A stretch of DNA of 13,744 nt from an uncultured Mollicutes bacterium (GTDB lineage Bacteria > Bacillota_I > Bacilli_A > Acholeplasmatales > Anaeroplasmataceae), in NCBI GenBank assembly GCA_900540705.1, contig UQGR01000044.1, forward strand, positions 1-13,744. Direction: 5' to 3'. The notes under the pieces are model-generated. The model saw only the letters and a program-made list of their open reading frames with translations, was not told the DNA's origin and searched no databases. Made by a program: the position numbers and the translations under genes. Below, piece by piece: positions 5,634-12,704 of this stretch. Positions within the stretch are counted from its first letter, which is position 1. Each line of letters opens with the position of its first letter.

Positions 5634-7712
5634 CTAACAAAATACGCCCCAGATTCCAACTGCTGAAGCTAGAACCCAAGCCAATCCTGTCTCAAACAAA
5701 ATAGCCTTCCACATAGCCCTATTAGAACCAAGCTCTCTTCGCATCGCACCAATGGCACCAAAACAAGGAGCAGAAAATAAAGTAAAAATCATATACCCCA
5801 TCGCACTAAACCCATTGAAGAATGCAAAGGATCCATTTCCTGCAAAGACATCACCGCCCTCTTCTACTGCAGTTATAACCTCCATAGAGGAAACAACTGC
5901 TTCTTTAGCGACAAGTCCCTGAATTGCAGAAACTGAAGCTCCCCAAGAAAATTCCATACCTAGCATTGGGGCAAAAATCCAGGAAATGGTTCGTCCCATA
6001 TCCGCTAAAAGACTCTTCTCTATATCTGTCGTAAATCTAAATTGATAGTCTAAATTCAAAAGCACCCAAACTACTATAGAACATAGGAAGATGATAGTTC
6101 CTGCACGTTTAATAAATGCCCATGTTTTCTCTCCAACGTCCTTCGCTACATAGCTAAAGCTTGGTGTATGATATTCTGGAAGCTCTGTAATATAGCTTGT
6201 AACTTTATTTTTAACAAAGAATTTATTCAATAAAAACCCTGCTAAAATTATCACCAAAACAGCAAGAATATACATAAAGAAGGTGATAAACCAAGTGTTT
6301 CCTTCTCCCATAAGTGGAGCAAATACTCCTGCAATAAAGCAGGTTATGATAGGAAGCTTAGCACTGCATGGCATAAAGGGAGTGAGCGTGACTGTCATTT
6401 GATGCTCATTTCTATCCTCCAAAGCTCTAGCACTCATGATGGCTGGTACACTACAGCCTGTACCAACGATGAAAGGAATTAAGGATTTTCCACTCATCCC
6501 TAGTTTTTTGAATGCTCTATCAAATAGGAAGGTTACACGTGACATATATCCACAGGTTTCTAATAGACTAATCAATAAAAATAAAATGGCTATCTGTGGC
6601 ACAAAGTTCAAGACTGCACCAACACCAGCGACAGCACCATCAGCTACCAAAGACGCTGCCCAGTCAGAGCCTCCCGCATTCGTAATACATTCCGCCAACC
6701 ATGGTCCTAGTCCCATAAATCCTTCACCCTCAGCAGCAAATTCTACCACAATAGGGTCGATGAAGGGAAGCGGAAATTCAATAGCATTTCCACCATTGAA
6801 GAGCATATCTACCAATCCAACTGTAGCACCACCAACTAATCCTACACTAAGTAGATAAACAAGAATCATAACAACTAAAAAGATTGGTATTGCTGCCCAT
6901 TTATTTAATAATACCTTGTCAATTTTTGTTGTCACAGAAGCAACTTCTTTTTTTTCAACACACACATTTCTAATATCTTCTATGGAATCGTAACGGAAAG
7001 ATGCCACCATTTGTTCGCTATCCATATCAAATTTATTTTCTAAGTCTGTTATCTTCTTTTCAAATTCCTCTCGATAAAACTTAGAGTAATATCTGCTATC
7101 TCTCTCAATAACCTTCACAGCTGCAAATCTTTTTTCTTCTACATCCTTATCTAATTTAGATATGATATCTGTGATTAGAGTCTCCATATCATTAGGGAAA
7201 ATTGGCTTTTCTGTGTTTGTTTTTACGAGTCTATCACTTTCATCAATAGTTTGAATTAGCTCTTTAATTCCTGTTTTTTTCAAAGCAGATATAGACACAA
7301 CTGTAGTTCCTAGCTTTTCACTTAGCTTTTGAGAATCAATCTTATATCCTTTTTTCTCTAAGATGTCCTCCATATTTAATACGACAAGAACCTTTTTATT
7401 TAGCTCTAAGAGCTGACTTGTTAGATAAAGAGCCCTTTCTATAGAAGTAGAATCCACTATATTGATGATCAAATCTGGATTTTCCTCTACGACAAACCGT
7501 CTGCTAACCTCTTCTTCTGAGGTATAAGGGCTTAAAGAATAAATTCCTGGTAAATCTGTAATTCCTACATTCGTACCCTTTATAATACCATCCTTACGCT
7601 CTACAGTAACCCCTGGCCAGTTTCCAACCTTTTGATTCATTCCTGTAAGAACGTTAAATAATAAGGTCTTACCTGAGTTTTGATTTCCTACCAATGCACA
7701 ATGCTTCGCCAT
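5634..7712 (-). CDS. feoB: Ferrous iron transport protein B
   Basis: FeoB is the GTPase-linked membrane protein that imports Fe(II), mainly under anoxic or low-iron conditions. The 692 residues include a complete N-terminal G domain: G1 GNQNSGKT (9-16), G2 in GNWPGVTVE with T36, G3 DLPG (53-56), G4 NMED (113-116) and G5 SAL (142-144). A helical linker of about 100 residues follows, then the membrane core. Both conserved gate regions are present: GTGCSVPAIMSAR with the cysteine, and the late SAPCFGAIGAMRREL. Its ATG overlaps the feoA stop by one base (TAATG), so the pair is translationally coupled. Length and motifs are those of an intact, active protein. Two small Cys-rich proteins follow. 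Regulation is probably through the promoter and dyad ahead of feoA. Confidence 0.97.
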   Translation of the reverse strand: MAKHCALVGNQNSGKTLLFNVLTGMNQKVGNWPGVTVERKDGIIKGTNVGITDLPGIYSLSPYTSEEEVSRRFVVEENPDLIINIVDSTSIERALYLTSQLLELNKKVLVVLNMEDILEKKGYKIDSQKLSEKLGTTVVSISALKKTGIKELIQTIDESDRLVKTNTEKPIFPNDMETLITDIISKLDKDVEEKRFAAVKVIERDSRYYSKFYREEFEKKITDLENKFDMDSEQMVASFRYDSIEDIRNVCVEKKEVASVTTKIDKVLLNKWAAIPIFLVVMILVYLLSVGLVGGATVGLVDMLFNGGNAIEFPLPFIDPIVVEFAAEGEGFMGLGPWLAECITNAGGSDWAASLVADGAVAGVGAVLNFVPQIAILFLLISLLETCGYMSRVTFLFDRAFKKLGMSGKSLIPFIVGTGCSVPAIMSARALEDRNEHQMTVTLTPFMPCSAKLPIITCFIAGVFAPLMGEGNTWFITFFMYILAVLVIILAGFLLNKFFVKNKVTSYITELPEYHTPSFSYVAKDVGEKTWAFIKRAGTIIFLCSIVVWVLLNLDYQFRFTTDIEKSLLADMGRTISWIFAPMLGMEFSWGASVSAIQGLVAKEAVVSSMEVITAVEEGGDVFAGNGSFAFFNGFSAMGYMIFTLFSAPCFGAIGAMRRELGSNRAMWKAILFETGLAWVLASAVGIWGVFC

Positions 7713-8053
7713 TATAGATTCTCCCCCTTCTTTATGCTTTCCCCCTTTTGTTTCTTTTTTACCTGTTTAAGCTCCTCAGGAGAAACGTATCTTTTTGTTA
7801 CATTGACCATAATATGGTCCATATCTTCCTTGCGCATACAAAGCTGATAGCCCCTTAACTCAATACTAACTGGGTCTCCTAGTGGACTAATCATTTTGAT
7901 ATCAATGGAAACTCCTTTGGTTAACCCCATATCTAAAAGTCTTCTACGCAAGGCTTTATTATCATTGTTAAATGAAATTAAAGTACCAGCTTGACCAACC
8001 TTTAAATCGCTCAATCTACAGGATTCTCCAATGTTATAAATCTTGCATTCCAT
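7712..8053 (-). CDS. feoA: Ferrous iron transport protein A
   Basis: A small SH3-like cytosolic protein that supports FeoB. The FeoA fold is seen in LSDLKVGQAGTLISF (about 14-28), RRRLLDMGLTKG (36-47) and the late IELRGYQLCMRKEDMDHIMV (64-83). The 113 residues exceed the usual 75-90 because of a basic C-terminal tail (about 90-113, rich in K, Q and E). ATG 8053 has AGAGGATGAG upstream. It is the first gene of the operon: promoter at 8103-8130, candidate operator at 8077-8096, and its stop codon overlaps the feoB start. A transcript start near 8096 would leave a leader of roughly 40 bases. Confidence 0.95.
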   Translation of the reverse strand: MECKIYNIGESCRLSDLKVGQAGTLISFNNDNKALRRRLLDMGLTKGVSIDIKMISPLGDPVSIELRGYQLCMRKEDMDHIMVNVTKRYVSPEELKQVKKKQKGESIKKGENL

Positions 8054-8076
8054 AATCTCATCCTCTTTCTAAATGC

Positions 8077-8096
8077 TAGTTAGTCTATTCTAACTA
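8077..8096. promoter_or_regulatory. Dyad at the feo transcription start (candidate iron-regulator operator)
   Basis: TAGTTAG (8077-8083) and CTAACTA (8090-8096) are perfectly complementary around six bases. The dyad begins about where transcription should start, seven bases past the -10 box, so a bound repressor would block initiation. The TTAG/CTAA halves recall operators of the DtxR/IdeR iron-repressor family rather than the classical Fur box. Which protein binds is inferred. Confidence 0.55.
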
Positions 8097-8102
8097 TTTA
8101 AT

Positions 8103-8130
8103 ATTATACTCTAAAAATAGTTTGTGTCAA
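8103..8130 (-). promoter_or_regulatory. feo operon promoter (perfect sigma-A consensus)
   Basis: On the minus strand, TTGACA (8130-8125) and TATAAT (8108-8103) both match consensus exactly, with a 16-base spacer. Such a strong promoter fits a gene set that is normally held down by a repressor. Confidence 0.88.
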
Positions 8131-8140
8131 CTAATTTTTT

Positions 8141-8172
8141 AAAAAAAATAAAACTATTCATTTAAGAATAGT
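8141..8172 (-). terminator. Rho-independent terminator of the phosphatase gene
   Basis: ACTATTC (8153-8159) and GAATAGT (8166-8172) form a perfect seven-base stem with a six-base loop, followed on the minus strand by TTTATTTTTTTT. It starts two bases after the phosphatase stop codon and ends 11 bases short of the feo -35 box. Confidence 0.75.
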
Positions 8173-8173
8173 C

Positions 8174-8641
8174 TTAACCGATAGTTTTTATACTTAAATA
8201 TTGAAAGAATCCTTCAATTCCAAGCTGAATGTCCTGATAGGTTTCGGTAAAATTTCCTGTATACCAAGGATCCTTAATATCTCTTTTCAAATCGGTAAAA
8301 TCGAGCAAAGAAAAAATTTTATTATCTTTATCCTTGAATACCTTCTTTAGATTTCTTATATTATACTCATCCATTCCTATAATGTAATCAAAGTGCTCAT
8401 AATCCTCAATCCTCACCTGTCTAGCTCTTTTGTGAGAACAATCGATTCCAAGGGAAGATAATATTTTTTTTGTACCAAAATGAACTGGATTTCCTTCTTC
8501 CTCACTTGAGGTGGCTGCTGATTCTATTATAAAGTTTTGAGAGACTCCTTTTTTATTTACGTAGTCTTTCATTAAAAATTCCGCCATAGGACTTCTACAT
8601 ATATTTCCATGGCAAACAAACAATACTTTTATTTTATCCAT
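8174..8641 (-). CDS. Low-molecular-weight protein tyrosine phosphatase
   Basis: A cytosolic phosphatase of the LMW-PTP family, which removes phosphate from tyrosine (and in some members arginine) side chains. The phosphate-binding loop CHGNICRS near the N-terminus contains the nucleophile C10 and R16 in the C-x5-R arrangement, followed by a serine. The general acid is in DPWYTGNF (D124, P125). The 155-residue length is normal for the family. ATG 8641 is preceded by AAGGA seven bases upstream. The gene is bracketed by a hairpin upstream (8656-8686) and its own terminator downstream, so it seems to be a single-gene unit, although I could not find a convincing promoter. LMW-PTPs share their fold with arsenate reductases, but the DPWY motif and the lack of any ars genes favour the phosphatase. 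Targets cannot be told from sequence. Confidence 0.92.
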   Translation of the reverse strand: MDKIKVLFVCHGNICRSPMAEFLMKDYVNKKGVSQNFIIESAATSSEEEGNPVHFGTKKILSSLGIDCSHKRARQVRIEDYEHFDYIIGMDEYNIRNLKKVFKDKDNKIFSLLDFTDLKRDIKDPWYTGNFTETYQDIQLGIEGFFQYLSIKTIG

Positions 8642-8655
8642 ATTCTTTTTCCTTC

Positions 8656-8686
8656 AAAAAATAAGAGGTATAACAGCTGTTATACC
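8656..8686 (-). terminator. Hairpin after the 75-residue membrane protein, probable terminator
   Basis: A perfect 20-base palindrome at 8667-8686 (GGTATAACAG and its complement) would fold with an AGCT loop and eight-base stem, and is followed on the minus strand by TCTTATTTTTT. It lies 18 bases after the stop codon of the upstream gene and 26 bases before the phosphatase start codon, so it may instead, or also, be an operator. Confidence 0.65.
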
Positions 8687-8704
8687 CCAAAAGGACTAAT
8701 GGTA

Positions 8705-8932
8705 TTAGTCACAGAAAATTAAATGCTTGAATAGTAAGCACCAAAGCATATCAATCCAGCCTACAAATAAGCCGAAGAAGGTTACAATGATAGCTAAAAG
8801 ATATTTAACTAGACTGCCCTTTCTCAATGCATGGCTCCAACGTACACATACTTCTACAACCCAGTTTACTACTGGAATTAATAATAAAAGGATTTGTACT
8901 AGGCGAGACTGTTTTTCAAACCATTTTTCCAT
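8705..8932 (-). CDS. Small two-segment membrane protein, paralog A
   Basis: A 75-residue protein with two hydrophobic segments (about 11-29 and 41-65) joined by a basic turn, RWSHALRKGS (31-40). I do not recognise a named family. It resembles the neighbouring gene at 9007-9240 in length, spacing of segments, the ILxxIP motif near residue 15-20 and WI(I)D near residue 60, so the two are probably diverged duplicates. ATG 8932 has a perfect AAGGAGG seven bases upstream and its own extended -10 promoter. A hairpin follows. Translation start and expression signals are unusually good for such a small gene, which argues that it is real. Function unknown; a stress or envelope role would be speculation. 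Confidence 0.8.
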   Translation of the reverse strand: MEKWFEKQSRLVQILLLLIPVVNWVVEVCVRWSHALRKGSLVKYLLAIIVTFFGLFVGWIDMLWCLLFKHLIFCD

Positions 8933-8961
8933 TTAATATTCCTCCTTGATTTATATAAGTA

Positions 8962-8990
8962 ATTATAGCACAAAACAGGAACTATTTAAA
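8962..8990 (-). promoter_or_regulatory. Promoter of paralog A (extended -10)
   Basis: On the minus strand, TTTAAA (8990-8985) and TATAAT (8967-8962) are 17 bases apart, with TG one base ahead of the -10 box. The gene's AAGGAGG site and ATG lie 17-35 bases downstream. Confidence 0.65.
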
Positions 8991-9006
8991 GAGGTTTTAA
9001 AAATTA

Positions 9007-9240
9007 TTAGTCTAGCCACCAAACTTTTCCATTAATTAAAAGGGTAACTAAATCAATAATCCAAATAAAGAACGCTCCTGGGAAAATCGTTAGTATACCT
9101 AAAACGATACCTACAACATTACTTTTATCGGCAGAACGACAAATTTTATAAATACTCCAAACAATGTCTAGCATAGGAATACATAAAATCACCTTTACAA
9201 TAAGTGGTAAATCGTCAAAAGCCTTAATCAAATTTTTCAT
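9007..9240 (-). CDS. Small two-segment membrane protein, paralog B
   Basis: A 77-residue protein with hydrophobic segments at about 12-32 and 42-69 joined by a short polar turn (CRSADKSN, 34-41). It ends in GKVWWLD. It looks like a diverged copy of the gene at 8705-8932 (see that entry for shared motifs). I choose ATG 9240, not the in-frame ATG 9261: GAGGA lies six to seven bases before the inner ATG, while the outer one falls at or just before the expected transcript start set by the promoter at 9267-9295. No named family recognised and function unknown. No clear terminator follows, so it may be cotranscribed with paralog A as well as separately. Confidence 0.78.
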   Translation of the reverse strand: MKNLIKAFDDLPLIVKVILCIPMLDIVWSIYKICRSADKSNVVGIVLGILTIFPGAFFIWIIDLVTLLINGKVWWLD

Positions 9241-9266
9241 TTTTATTCCTCTCTTTCTCATATATA

Positions 9267-9295
9267 ATTATACTACTTCATTTTATTATTTCCAA
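9267..9295 (-). promoter_or_regulatory. Promoter of paralog B
   Basis: On the minus strand, TTGGAA (9295-9290) and TATAAT (9272-9267) are 17 bases apart, between ispF and the small membrane gene. The expected start near 9260 supports the inner ATG at 9240. Confidence 0.7.
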
Positions 9296-9302
9296 ACAAA
9301 TT

Positions 9303-9779
9303 TTATTCTTTTTCTATAAGACAAACACATTCTGAAGCAATCGCTTCTCCTCTGCCCACAAAACCCATTTGTTCCCAGGTTGTGGCTTTTACACTAATCC
9401 GGTCTAGAGGCAAATCAAGCAGCTTAGCAATGGATTCTCGTATCAACTCTCTTTTTGGAAATATTTTAATTTTTTCTGCATAGATGGTAAGATCTAAATT
9501 ATTTAAATGAAATCCTTGTTCTGTAACCCTTTGATAGCATTCTTTCAAAATCACCTTACTATCCATATGTAGGGTTTCCTGACTTGTATCAGGATAAAAG
9601 GTTCCTAAATCTCCTAAGGCTAAGCTTCCTAACAAGCTTTCTGCAATAGAATGCAAAACAACATCTGCATCAGAATGTCCAAGAAGCCCGATAGGACTAT
9701 CAAATTCTATTCCGCCTAATATTAATTTTCTTCCCTCTACAAGCTTATGAGTATCCCAAGCATGGCCAATTCTAAGCAT
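9303..9779 (-). CDS. ispF: 2-C-methyl-D-erythritol 2,4-cyclodiphosphate synthase
   Basis: IspF closes the cyclic diphosphate in the non-mevalonate (MEP) route to isoprenoids, releasing CMP. The 158-residue product has the metal ligands D9 and H11 (in GHAWDTH) and H43 (in GHSDADVVLH), the GDLGTFYPDT loop (56-65) and KATTWEQMGFVGRGEAIA (131-148), all typical; only the tryptophan in KATTWE differs from the more common threonine. The gene overlaps the end of ispD by eight bases, so translation is coupled. It is the last gene of the cdaA operon. The ispD-ispF pairing is common, and fused in some bacteria. The enzyme appears intact. Confidence 0.96.
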   Translation of the reverse strand: MLRIGHAWDTHKLVEGRKLILGGIEFDSPIGLLGHSDADVVLHSIAESLLGSLALGDLGTFYPDTSQETLHMDSKVILKECYQRVTEQGFHLNNLDLTIYAEKIKIFPKRELIRESIAKLLDLPLDRISVKATTWEQMGFVGRGEAIASECVCLIEKE

Positions 9780-10413
9780 CCTTCATCAATTCCTTTGCAA
9801 TAATATAGTCTAGCTGGGTTGTAATTTTAAAATTTTTATCATTACCAGCAATTATTTTCACCATTTCCTTACTATAACGGATAAATAAAGAAATATCATC
9901 GGTCCCAACATAGCCTTCTGCCTTGGCCTTTTGATGGCACTCTAGCATAACCTTTGTCTTGGCACCTTGAGGAGTTTGAGCTAAAACCACATTGTCTCTA
10001 TTCAAACTACCTAAAGGCGTCTTAAGATAAAGAGAATCCTTGCTTGGTGTTGCTACTAGACAAGCACAGTTTTCTTCAAAGGCCTCACAACACCCCAATA
10101 TCAAGTCCTGACTCACAAATGGTCTAGCTGCATCGTGAATTAACACATATTCTCCAGTTGCCTCCTGTAAGCCTTTATAAACACTTTCCTGTCTGGTTTT
10201 TCCCCCAATCGCTATCTTAACCCTTTTTTTATAGGAATCCAACTGATTTCTATCCTCTTCTCGAATCACACATATTACCTCAAATCCCATCTCTAAAAAC
10301 AAATTTAAGGAATATTCAAATATTTTCTGTTTTCCTAAAGGTAAATAAACCTTATTTTCATTCATCTGCATTCTTGAGGCATTTCCAGCCATCATCAAAA
10401 TTGCGGTTATCAT
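9772..10413 (-). CDS. ispD: 2-C-methyl-D-erythritol 4-phosphate cytidylyltransferase
   Basis: IspD joins CTP and methylerythritol phosphate to form CDP-methylerythritol, the third step of the MEP pathway. In 213 residues I see the nucleotide-binding loop MAGNASRM with R14 and the conserved lysine K21 (NKVYLPLG), GGKTRQESV (70-78), HDAARPFV (93-100), LAQTPQG (144-150), TDD (171-173) and the late NFKITT with K196. The loop reads AGNASRM where many relatives have AAGxGxRM, a mild change that leaves the basic residues in place. AAAGGATG, eight bases before ATG, sits within the end of the folate gene upstream, four bases away. With ispF it supplies isoprenoids for undecaprenyl phosphate and quinones or tRNA modification. 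Confidence 0.95.
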   Translation of the reverse strand: MITAILMMAGNASRMQMNENKVYLPLGKQKIFEYSLNLFLEMGFEVICVIREEDRNQLDSYKKRVKIAIGGKTRQESVYKGLQEATGEYVLIHDAARPFVSQDLILGCCEAFEENCACLVATPSKDSLYLKTPLGSLNRDNVVLAQTPQGAKTKVMLECHQKAKAEGYVGTDDISLFIRYSKEMVKIIAGNDKNFKITTQLDYIIAKELMKDA

Positions 10414-10417
10414 CTAA

Positions 10418-10927
10418 TCATCCTTTTATAATTCTATCCATTATCAAATCAAAATCCTGCATACAAATATCCATTCCCGTAAATTCCTCTATACATACAC
10501 CTATTTTTAAACCAGAATAATTTTTTAAAGCTTTATCATAGAAGCCTTTTCCGTAACCTAATCTTTTTTGATCCTTACTGATAGCTAAACAGGGAATGCA
10601 TATCGCCCCTAGCTGGTCTAGATTTACAGGAATTCCTCTTGGCTCTTTTACATGAAATGCGCCCTCATATACTTCCATTCCTTTTGTATAAAGAACAAAT
10701 TGCAGACGTTCCTTTGTAATAGGAAGATAAAATCTTTTATCTGGATATTCTTCTATAAGTCTCAATAAATCAAGCTCACCCTTTAGTGGATAATATATTC
10801 CAATATCAGTAAAATCCTTAAGGATATCTAGCTCTTTAAAAGTACAAAAAGCCTTATTTGATTTTTCCTGTAAATTAAGAAGCTTACGCTGAGCTAGAAC
10901 ATAGCTTCTTGCTTCTGCTTTTGTCAT
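10418..10927 (-). CDS. 5-formyltetrahydrofolate cyclo-ligase
   Basis: This enzyme uses ATP to turn 5-formyltetrahydrofolate into 5,10-methenyltetrahydrofolate, returning it to the one-carbon pool. The 169 residues carry the family marks: YYPLKGELD (45-53), KEPRG (94-98) and the C-terminal signature RLGYGKGFYDKAL (122-134), whose glycines and lysine bind the ATP phosphates. Length is at the short end of normal, as in many Firmicutes. The ATG overlaps the stop of the upstream sensor gene by four bases (ATGA), and ispD follows after four bases, so it sits in the middle of a tightly packed operon. Bacillus YqgN and E. coli YgfA are equivalents. Confidence 0.93.
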   Translation of the reverse strand: MTKAEARSYVLAQRKLLNLQEKSNKAFCTFKELDILKDFTDIGIYYPLKGELDLLRLIEEYPDKRFYLPITKERLQFVLYTKGMEVYEGAFHVKEPRGIPVNLDQLGAICIPCLAISKDQKRLGYGKGFYDKALKNYSGLKIGVCIEEFTGMDICMQDFDLIMDRIIKG

Positions 10928-12492
10928 TTAATATCCCGATAATAAGCATAAGAGGCATTAAACTGAGGATTTCCGCAGAATCGCAAGGTTTCCTTTGTTT
11001 TCTTTAGAATATCCTTTGCATCCTTTGCATCAGAAGAAAAGCAGATTCCCATATTGACGTCAATTTTAACCTTCATGGTTCCATAATCGGCATGAATATG
11101 CAAAATCTTCTCATTATTTAAAAGACTATTCTTAAGCTGTTCCATCTTACGATAATCCGTAATTACAGCGATAAACTCCAATCCAGAGGTTCTATAAATC
11201 ATATTGGCATCCACAAATTTATTTTTTATTAGCTTGATATATTCTGATAATGCCATATTTCCAATATTTCTTCCATATTCAGTATTGATATCAGCAATAG
11301 AAGTCATTCTTATATGAGCAACCTGAAAGGAGCGCCCCTCCTTGTATAACCGATTGAGGCCTGCAAGCATTTCTGCCTCTCCTTGCATTGCATCAAGCTC
11401 TGTTTGAGTTTTCTCATATTTGTAATTATCTAATACTCGAAGAATACCACATAGCTCAATGGTCTTTCCATTTGTTATTCGAGTTCCCTCTTCTTTTACA
11501 TAGGCATATCTTGTCCCAACATTATAGCGATAGGAAATCGAATATCTTGGATTTATATTATTGATCATAGCCATTTTCGCCTTATACATAGCCAGGTCAT
11601 CTGGGTGAATATTCGCGGTAAATTTATCCAAGGCTAGGGTATTTTCACTCAAGCATAAATTATGGGTGACAACATCATTTACCCAAATGCTTTGATTCGT
11701 TAAATCATTGAAAAAAATACCTTCATTCGTTTTTTCAAGTAAGGTTACAAACCTACTTTTAATGATGTCAAGCTCCTCTACAGATTCGGCCAAATTCTTT
11801 TCCATCCCTATCAAATGATCTGGAGATTTCTTTTCACCAATAAAGACTCTTCCCTTAATTTTTCCAAAGGTATGAATGGGAGATTCATTAAAGTAATATG
11901 CTGAAACATCTCCCTTATCATCATGAATTTCTAAATTCATTTCACTTGCCTTAGTTTCTGGATCTCCAAAATAAATATTTAAATCATTTTTAGATACATC
12001 CGTATCATTCATTTTAAAAATACGATATTTCAGTTCAATCACATCAAATAAATTCTTACCTAACGCCTCTTCCTCCGAAATATCTAAATCCTCTAAAAAC
12101 AACTTTGAAATTTCTTTAATCCGATTTTTTCTATCTACTAAAACATAGAGTTTTGTTTGTTCTAAGGTAGAAAACAAATCCTTGTTAAATTCTTCCTTTG
12201 AGGAAGAAACCTCGCTATATATCACAAATAAAATTCCGATAAATAAATCAAGTCCTAGTAAACACCAATTCACAACATCCATAGAATGCTGGTTTTTCCC
12301 AATCTCATTATAAAAGACTAAAATCAATGCACTCAAAAATGTAATAAAAAAGGTTAAAAAAATTCTAACCTTTAAAAATCTTTTTCTAATAACACTTTGC
12401 TTTATCAAAAGAAAAAGTAGAATAGAACTTAATATAAGAGGAATTAAAGGCTGTTGATAAGTAAAAATCATTTCTTTAATTTCTAAAAACAC
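10924..12492 (-). CDS. Membrane protein with PAS domains and degenerate GGDEF domain
   Basis: A probable sensory or regulatory protein with no named family that I recognise. From GTG 12492 (522 residues) it has three membrane segments (about 11-31, 43-63, 74-94), a first PAS-like region (about 107-222), a second PAS domain (about 245-355, with the IHPDD motif at 295-299 typical of PAS_3) and a C-terminal GGDEF-type domain (about 372-507). The active-site motif reads SGLEF (436-440) in place of GGDEF, losing the metal-binding acid, so c-di-GMP synthesis is unlikely. I prefer GTG 12492 because AGGTGAT (12503-12497) is at ideal distance; GTG 12501 and ATG 12498 are too close to it. It ends with a four-base overlap into the folate gene. 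The plan resembles GdpP, the c-di-AMP phosphodiesterase, without DHH/DHHA1 domains; with cdaA two genes upstream, control of c-di-AMP is plausible but inferred. Confidence 0.82.
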   Translation of the reverse strand: MFLEIKEMIFTYQQPLIPLILSSILLFLLIKQSVIRKRFLKVRIFLTFFITFLSALILVFYNEIGKNQHSMDVVNWCLLGLDLFIGILFVIYSEVSSSKEEFNKDLFSTLEQTKLYVLVDRKNRIKEISKLFLEDLDISEEEALGKNLFDVIELKYRIFKMNDTDVSKNDLNIYFGDPETKASEMNLEIHDDKGDVSAYYFNESPIHTFGKIKGRVFIGEKKSPDHLIGMEKNLAESVEELDIIKSRFVTLLEKTNEGIFFNDLTNQSIWVNDVVTHNLCLSENTLALDKFTANIHPDDLAMYKAKMAMINNINPRYSISYRYNVGTRYAYVKEEGTRITNGKTIELCGILRVLDNYKYEKTQTELDAMQGEAEMLAGLNRLYKEGRSFQVAHIRMTSIADINTEYGRNIGNMALSEYIKLIKNKFVDANMIYRTSGLEFIAVITDYRKMEQLKNSLLNNEKILHIHADYGTMKVKIDVNMGICFSSDAKDAKDILKKTKETLRFCGNPQFNASYAYYRDIK

Positions 12493-12505
12493 AAACATCA
12501 CCTAC

Positions 12506-12691
12506 TCAAATATTAAAAATAAAATCACGATAATAATATAAAACCAGCACTACTGTAATGATAAGTGCTATGATGAAAATAAAGAAAGCTTTTGCTAGAG
12601 AAGATAAAAAATTTCTTCCTGTTCCTGATATTCTCAATAAAAAACTAAATGGAGAAGTCAAAATTTCTAATATAGTATTAAATATTTTCAT
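12506..12691 (-). CDS. 61-residue single-segment membrane protein in the cdaA operon
   Basis: A real small gene by its signals: AAGGAGG seven bases before ATG 12691, 13 bases after cdaA stops and four to 14 bases before the sensor gene. The first half (MKIFNTILEILTSPFSFLLRI) could be an amphipathic helix lying on the membrane; a polar stretch with SGTGRN (22-27) follows; residues about 34-54 form a strongly hydrophobic segment ending in YYYRDF. It is not a CdaR/YbbR protein, which is far larger and has YbbR repeats outside the cell. No family recognised. Its place between the cyclase and the sensor makes it a candidate link between them. Confidence 0.75.
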   Translation of the reverse strand: MKIFNTILEILTSPFSFLLRISGTGRNFLSSLAKAFFIFIIALIITVVLVLYYYRDFIFNI

Positions 12692-12704
12692 TTAAATTCC
12701 TCCT

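Noticed and set aside
6436..6858. Plus-strand open frame of 140 codons
   Set aside because: Antisense to the feoB membrane core; the low-complexity product rich in P, S, N and T is typical of a reverse-strand shadow.
8727..8936. Plus-strand open frame of 69 codons
   Set aside because: Antisense to small membrane paralog A, which has its own promoter and ribosome binding site.
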